Below are positions 59,909-64,000 of a stretch of 64,000 nt of DNA, one piece after another. The first letter of the stretch is position 1, and each line of letters starts with the position of its first letter. The notes below the pieces were generated by a model. That model had not been told where the DNA came from, made no database searches, and was given only the letters and a program-made list of their open reading frames with translations. The DNA comes from Dickeya chrysanthemi NCPPB 402. GTDB taxonomy: Bacteria > Pseudomonadota > Gammaproteobacteria > Enterobacterales > Enterobacteriaceae. The translations under genes and the position numbers were made by a program. The DNA lies in NCBI RefSeq assembly GCF_000406105.1, contig NZ_CM001974.1, positions 2,430,850-2,494,849 on the forward strand, in the 5' to 3' direction.

Positions 59909-62080
59909 TCAGGCCAAAGGGGCGTTCTCCAGCTCCAGTAATTTCTCAAACTCCGCGGCCGGCATTGGGCGCCCAAACAGATACCCCTGCGCCTGCTCAC
60001 ACCCTTTATTGAGTAATCTTTCGCACTGTTCTTGCGTTTCTACTCCTTCGGCAATCACATCTAAACCAAAGCTTTTCCCTAAATAAAGGATCGCACGAAC
60101 AATCGCCGCATCCGGAGGCGACTCACACATGGCTCGAACAAAAGTCTGATCGATCTTAAGCCGGGTAACCGGGTAGTGCTTCAACATGCTGAGTGAAGCG
60201 TACCCCGTACCATAGTCATCAAAAGCAATGCCAATACCGCTGTTACGCAGTTCATTAAGCGGTTTCATCATACTTTCGTCATGACGCAATATGATGTTCT
60301 CTGTAATTTCCAGTTCCAGCGCACCGGGTTTAAGCCCTGTTTGCATCAGAACATCCTTAATTTTCTGTGCCAGACGGCCCGAACGGAATTGCGCGGCAAA
60401 CAAATTGATACTAATGCGGAAATTCCTCGCCCCGGCCCGGCACCACTCAGATGCCTGCTGGCAAGCGGATTGGACCACCCAATCGCCAATGCGCTCTGCC
60501 CACGGACCACGTTCCAATGCAGACATAAATGCGGCCGGCCCCAGTAAGCCTTTATAGGGATGACGCCAGCGCAGCAACGCCTCAGCCCCCACGACCTTAC
60601 TGTTGACCAGACTCACCTGAGGCTGATAAAACACCTCGAACTCTTCTTGCTCATACGCCCTAATGAATTCCAGTTGGAAAGCGTGACGAGCCTGAAAAAC
60701 CTCTCTTAACTCACGGGTAAAAAAGCGATAGCAGTTACGCCCATCCGCTTTCGCCTGATACAACGCCAAATCCGCACTGGTAAGTAAGTCTTGCACGGTT
60801 GTCCCATGCGTCGGGTACATCACCAATCCAATACTGGCGCTGGTGTTGATTTGTTTGTTATCGACAAGCACGGCTTGCGAAATATCATGAATGATTTTTT
60901 CCGCCAGTTTCGCTACCCGCTCTTTATCATTCTGCTTCGGCAACAAAATGGCGAACTCATCCCCGCCCATGCGGGCAACCAGATCGCCGGACTGGACGTT
61001 ATCCTGTAACCGCCTGGAGACACTGGACAAAATTTCATCGCCGCTGGCGTGCCCGAGGCTGTCGTTGATATCTTTGAAGCCATCCAGATCAATAATCATG
61101 ATGGCCGCCGGCTCGCCGTTTTTCAGTACCTGATCCAGCGTAGACGTCAGCAATGTACGGTTAGCCAACCCAGTAAGAAGATCCCGGTGCGCCTGCAGGA
61201 ATAACCGCTCTTCGTAGCGTTGTCTTTCCGTCGTATCACGCAAAATGATGCCATAACGCGTCTGATTGTGGTCATGCCACATGGATACCGTCAGCTCGGT
61301 TGGTATCATGGTGCCAGGCAAGGCTCGCGTTTCTAATTCAATCGAACTGCCTTTAAAAATCGCGGTCTTGTCCGTTGCCAGGTGATGCAACTGCACAACA
61401 AACATATCTGGAACGATGATGCTGATATGTTCACCAATGATCTGATCACGGCTGTACTCCAGCATTTTCTCTGCCGACTCGTTCCAGAAAGTGATCGTCC
61501 CTTTGTCATTGACGCAGAGAATGGCATCAGGCGACGATTCGGCAATACTCTCAAAACGGGCCTGACTGGCACGACGGGCCAGGTCCAGACGTCGCATTTC
61601 CAGCTTGTCCATCACCAGTGCGGCAAAATCCTGCAAGTTATGCGCATCGCGGGCACTTAGAGAAGCGCGGGGTTTGTTATCGATAATGCACAGCACTCCG
61701 ATAGGAAACCCGCCAGGCGTCCGCAAAGGGATACCGGCATAAAAGCGAATGTGCGGCTCTCCGATGACCAACGGGTTATCTTTGAAGCGGGGATCTTTGC
61801 GCGTATCGGGGATCACCATGATCCGTTTCTTGAGAATCGCATGCGCACAGAAAGATTCGTCTCGTGACGTTTCACATACCGGCATCCCAATGCTAGCAGC
61901 AAACAGCTGTCGCTCTTTCTCTACCAGCGAAATCAATACGATAGGGACGTTGAAAACGTTGGCCGCCAAATTGATCAGATTGTCAAAACCAGGATCAGAC
62001 AGCGGTTTGCTGATACCGTACTCTTGTAATGCCGCAAGTCGGCTTTTCTCATCTTTATTTGCTGGGGCTCGACTCATGGG
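59909..62080 (-). CDS. Cyclic-di-GMP protein with GAF, PAS, GGDEF and EAL domains
   Basis: This is a 723-residue cytoplasmic sensor protein for cyclic-di-GMP turnover. In order: GAF domain (about 15-155, with AHAILKKRIMVIPD), PAS domain (about 180-290, with ESSPDAILCVNDKGTITFWN), GGDEF domain (about 300-460) and EAL domain (about 470-720). The synthase motif MGGDEF is intact, but the upstream inhibitory RxxD site reads QSGD. The EAL motif (GAEALLRW), DDYGTGYASL and AEGVETQEQ are intact, so phosphodiesterase activity is likely; which activity dominates cannot be told. Start MSRAPANKDEK at 62080 follows GAGGGGAACCCCC; longer starts at 62101 and 62164 are possible. No E. coli orthologue is named. 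Confidence 0.88.
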   Translation of the reverse strand, partial: PMSRAPANKDEKSRLAALQEYGISKPLSDPGFDNLINLAANVFNVPIVLISLVEKERQLFAASIGMPVCETSRDESFCAHAILKKRIMVIPDTRKDPRFKDNPLVIGEPHIRFYAGIPLRTPGGFPIGVLCIIDNKPRASLSARDAHNLQDFAALVMDKLEMRRLDLARRASQARFESIAESSPDAILCVNDKGTITFWNESAEKMLEYSRDQIIGEHISIIVPDMFVVQLHHLATDKTAIFKGSSIELETRALPGTMIPTELTVSMWHDHNQTRYGIILRDTTERQRYEERLFLQAHRDLLTGLANRTLLTSTLDQVLKNGEPAAIMIIDLDGFKDINDSLGHASGDEILSSVSRRLQDNVQSGDLVARMGGDEFAILLPKQNDKERVAKLAEKIIHDISQAVLVDNKQINTSASIGLVMYPTHGTTVQDLLTSADLALYQAKADGRNCYRFFTRELREVFQARHAFQLEFIRAYEQEEFEVFYQPQVSLVNSKVVGAEALLRWRHPYKGLLGPAAFMSALERGPWAERIGDWVVQSACQQASEWCRAGARNFRISINLFAAQFRSGRLAQKIKDVLMQTGLKPGALELEITENIILRHDESMMKPLNELRNSGIGIAFDDYGTGYASLSMLKHYPVTRLKIDQTFVRAMCESPPDAAIVRAILYLGKSFGLDVIAEGVETQEQCERLLNKGCEQAQGYLFGRPMPAAEFEKLLELENAPLA

Positions 62081-62903
62081 GGTTCCCCTCACATTATCCA
62101 TTGTTTTTTCTATCAGAAAAAATTGTAGCCTGTTGTCGCGATGATGCTTACCGTAACTTTTCACGCAAAAAAATCACCGACGAATAAAATCCATCGATAT
62201 CTTTCGATTAAATTTAAAACGATAACTGGCTACTGTCCCTCTTTACTCTGTCTCTTCCCCACATCAGGGAACGCATCGGCCATGCAAATTATCGGACGGC
62301 ATCAACAGAATAGCAAAATGCACACGCGGAGGAAGACCTGGCCTCCAAGATTTTCTGATTTCAATAAAAATAAAGGGAATTACAAGTGGTTAATTATTCT
62401 AATAGATCGTTATTCCCAATCATCAATCAAAACTTGATAACCCCTCGCTATAAGATGTTTTAATCTGTTACCTTTCACCGCGAACCAATACGCCAGATAC
62501 CTTTTCTCCACAGGCTTAAATACCAGAAAATGCTTTTCCTTTAAGAAAATCGGCACGTAAAACCAAAATAAAAATTACCTTATTGGTGTTATATCGGACG
62601 CCAATCCTATTCCAATTCGACGCTGAAACGAGTGAAGAACCCCCCTCCTGTTTGCGTGTTTGCGTTATTACAAACAGTAACTGATGATCAATGCAGATAA
62701 AAAGCATCATAAAAGAGAAGAGAATGTAAAGTGATGCCTCAAATTGACAGAACAAAAGCGTTGACAGAAAAACGTGCGGAACAGTAAACCCGAAAGGTTC
62801 GCAATTGCTGCGGAATAATGCGTTAGAGAAACAGTATAGACAACGAAAAAGTAACCTCACGGAGGTCTTGCCGCCGTGAGGTTTTATTCGATGTCGCCAT
62901 CGA
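62081..62903. other. Gap between the GGDEF-EAL gene and icd
   Basis: This 823-bp gap is AT-rich. A 138-codon frame at 62516-62932 on the minus strand overlaps the icd terminator and has no family features. A stem CCTCACGG / CCGTGAGG at 62853-62883 lies 20 bp past the icd stop and probably ends its transcript. Nothing else was recognised. Confidence 0.5.
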
Positions 62904-64000
62904 TTACATGTTGCTGATGATATCCTGCGCAAACTCGCTACATTTCCGCAGCGTAGCGCCTTCCATCAGACGTTCAAAGTCATAGGTGACCGTCTTGTTC
63001 TTGATCGCGCCTTCCATACCTTTCACGATCAGATCCGCTGCTTCAAACCACTCCAGGTGGCGCAACATCATTTCAGCAGACAGAATAACGGAACCTGGGT
63101 TCACTTTGTCCTGGCCGGCATACTTCGGTGCAGTACCATGCGTAGCTTCAAACAGCGCGCACTCGTCGCCAATGTTGGCGCCCGGTGCAATACCGATCCC
63201 ACCGACCTGTGCCGCCAGCGCGTCAGAGATATAGTCGCCGTTAAGGTTCATACAGGCGATCACATCGTATTCAGCCGGACGCAACAGAATCTGCTGCAGG
63301 AAGGCATCAGCAATCACATCTTTAACGATGATATCTTTACCGGTTTTCGGGTTCTTGATTTTCACCCACGGCCCGCCGTCGATCAGCTCACCACCAAACT
63401 CTTCGCGAGCCAGTTGGTAACCCCAGTCTTTGAATGCGCCTTCGGTGAACTTCATGATGTTGCCTTTGTGCACCAGCGTCACGGAGTCGCGATCATTCGT
63501 GATGGCATATTCAATCGCGGCGCGAACCAGACGTTTGGTCCCGGCTTCAGAACAAGGTTTTACACCAATGCCGCACTGCTGCGGGAAACGGATTTTTTTC
63601 ACACCCATTTCATCTTGCAGGAACTTGATGACTTTGTCCGCTTCCGGCGTACCGGCTTTCCATTCGATACCGGCATAAATGTCTTCGGCGTTTTCACGGA
63701 AGATGACCATATCGGTCAATTCAGGATGTTTAACCGGGCTCGGCGTGCCTTCATAATAGCGAACCGGACGCAGACAAATATACAGATCCAACTGCTGGCG
63801 CAGCGCTACGTTCAGAGAACGGATACCACCACCCACCGGCGTGGTCAGCGGCCCTTTGATGGCTACACGGTATTCGCGGATCAGATCCAGCGTTTCATCC
63901 GGCAACCAGACATCTTGACCATACACCTGGGTGGATTTCTCACCGGTGTAAATTTCCATCCAGGAAATTTTGCGCTTACCCTGATAGGCTTTATTTACCG
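62904..64000 (-). CDS. icd: Isocitrate dehydrogenase (NADP), 3' part
   Basis: Isocitrate dehydrogenase converts isocitrate to 2-oxoglutarate with NADP. The frame stays open to the window edge ([17 protein letters not shown] at 63950-63999), so the N-terminal 50 or so residues lie outside. Visible motifs are [27 protein letters not shown] (in two parts; the serine phosphorylated by AceK is in IRSLN), [15 protein letters not shown], and the NADP/metal region [19 protein letters not shown]. It ends in IISNM. Codon content is like its neighbours. Confidence 0.96.
   Translation of the reverse strand, partial: VNKAYQGKRKISWMEIYTGEKSTQVYGQDVWLPDETLDLIREYRVAIKGPLTTPVGGGIRSLNVALRQQLDLYICLRPVRYYEGTPSPVKHPELTDMVIFRENAEDIYAGIEWKAGTPEADKVIKFLQDEMGVKKIRFPQQCGIGVKPCSEAGTKRLVRAAIEYAITNDRDSVTLVHKGNIMKFTEGAFKDWGYQLAREEFGGELIDGGPWVKIKNPKTGKDIIVKDVIADAFLQQILLRPAEYDVIACMNLNGDYISDALAAQVGGIGIAPGANIGDECALFEATHGTAPKYAGQDKVNPGSVILSAEMMLRHLEWFEAADLIVKGMEGAIKNKTVTYDFERLMEGATLRKCSEFAQDIISNM

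Noticed and set aside
62516..62932. 138-codon frame in the icd downstream gap
   Set aside because: It overlaps the end of icd and its terminator hairpin, with composition unlike a gene and no domain.

Overview
The window reads as chromosome of a soft-rot enterobacterium (Pectobacteriaceae), most probably Dickeya. This is inferred from an E. coli-like housekeeping gene order combined with a complete pectin and oligogalacturonate catabolism cluster (kdgF, kduI, kduD, pelW, togMNAB, kdgM, paeX) and kdgR-ogl. No rRNA, tRNA, CRISPR array, complete insertion sequence or prophage was seen.

Layout. 1-10.6 kb: dadA, ycgB, fadR, a wrecked nhaB, dsbB, a thioredoxin-like gene, ycgN, ycgM, ycgL and minCDE. 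10.6-20.4 kb: rnd, fadD, yeaY, tsaB, yoaA, yoaB, yoaH, pabB and nudL. 20.5-29.8 kb: sdaA, yoaE, the mannose PTS genes manX-manY-manZ (manZ frameshifted), yobD, mntP with a manganese riboswitch, rlmA, cspC and the small gene yobF. 29.8-32.6 kb: a gene-poor 1.3 kb stretch with a 127-bp repeat, then yniA and yniB. 32.8-43.6 kb: the pectin cluster. 43.7-48.1 kb: LexA-boxed ydjM, tcyP, osmE, nadE, a yddG remnant and ygbA. 48.1-55.3 kb: the translation block on the minus strand, thrS-infC-rpmI-rplT-pheM-pheS-pheT-ihfA. 55.6-64 kb: yebO, kdgR, ogl, htpX, a GAF-PAS-GGDEF-EAL protein and the 3' part of icd, which is cut by the window end.

How the pectin genes work together. Oligogalacturonates cross the outer membrane through the KdgM porin. 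PaeX removes acetyl groups in the periplasm. TogB binds the oligomers and TogMNA pumps them inward. PelW and Ogl cut them in the cytoplasm to unsaturated monomers, KdgF helps open the unsaturated uronate, and KduI and KduD convert it to 2-keto-3-deoxygluconate. That compound is known to inactivate the IclR-family repressor KdgR, whose gene lies 13 kb away next to ogl. Sequences resembling KdgR boxes precede kduI/kdgF, pelW, kdgM and ogl.

No wholly new system was found. The most notable points are three decayed genes: nhaB, manZ (possibly a sequencing artefact) and yddG. Others are a 25.8-kb block separating yobF from yebO (neighbours in E. coli), a noncanonical Walker A in TogA, a repeat pair of identical length, and unusual repeats in the man leader. 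Several starts are non-ATG: ATT for infC, TTG for fadD, GTG for sdaA and manX.
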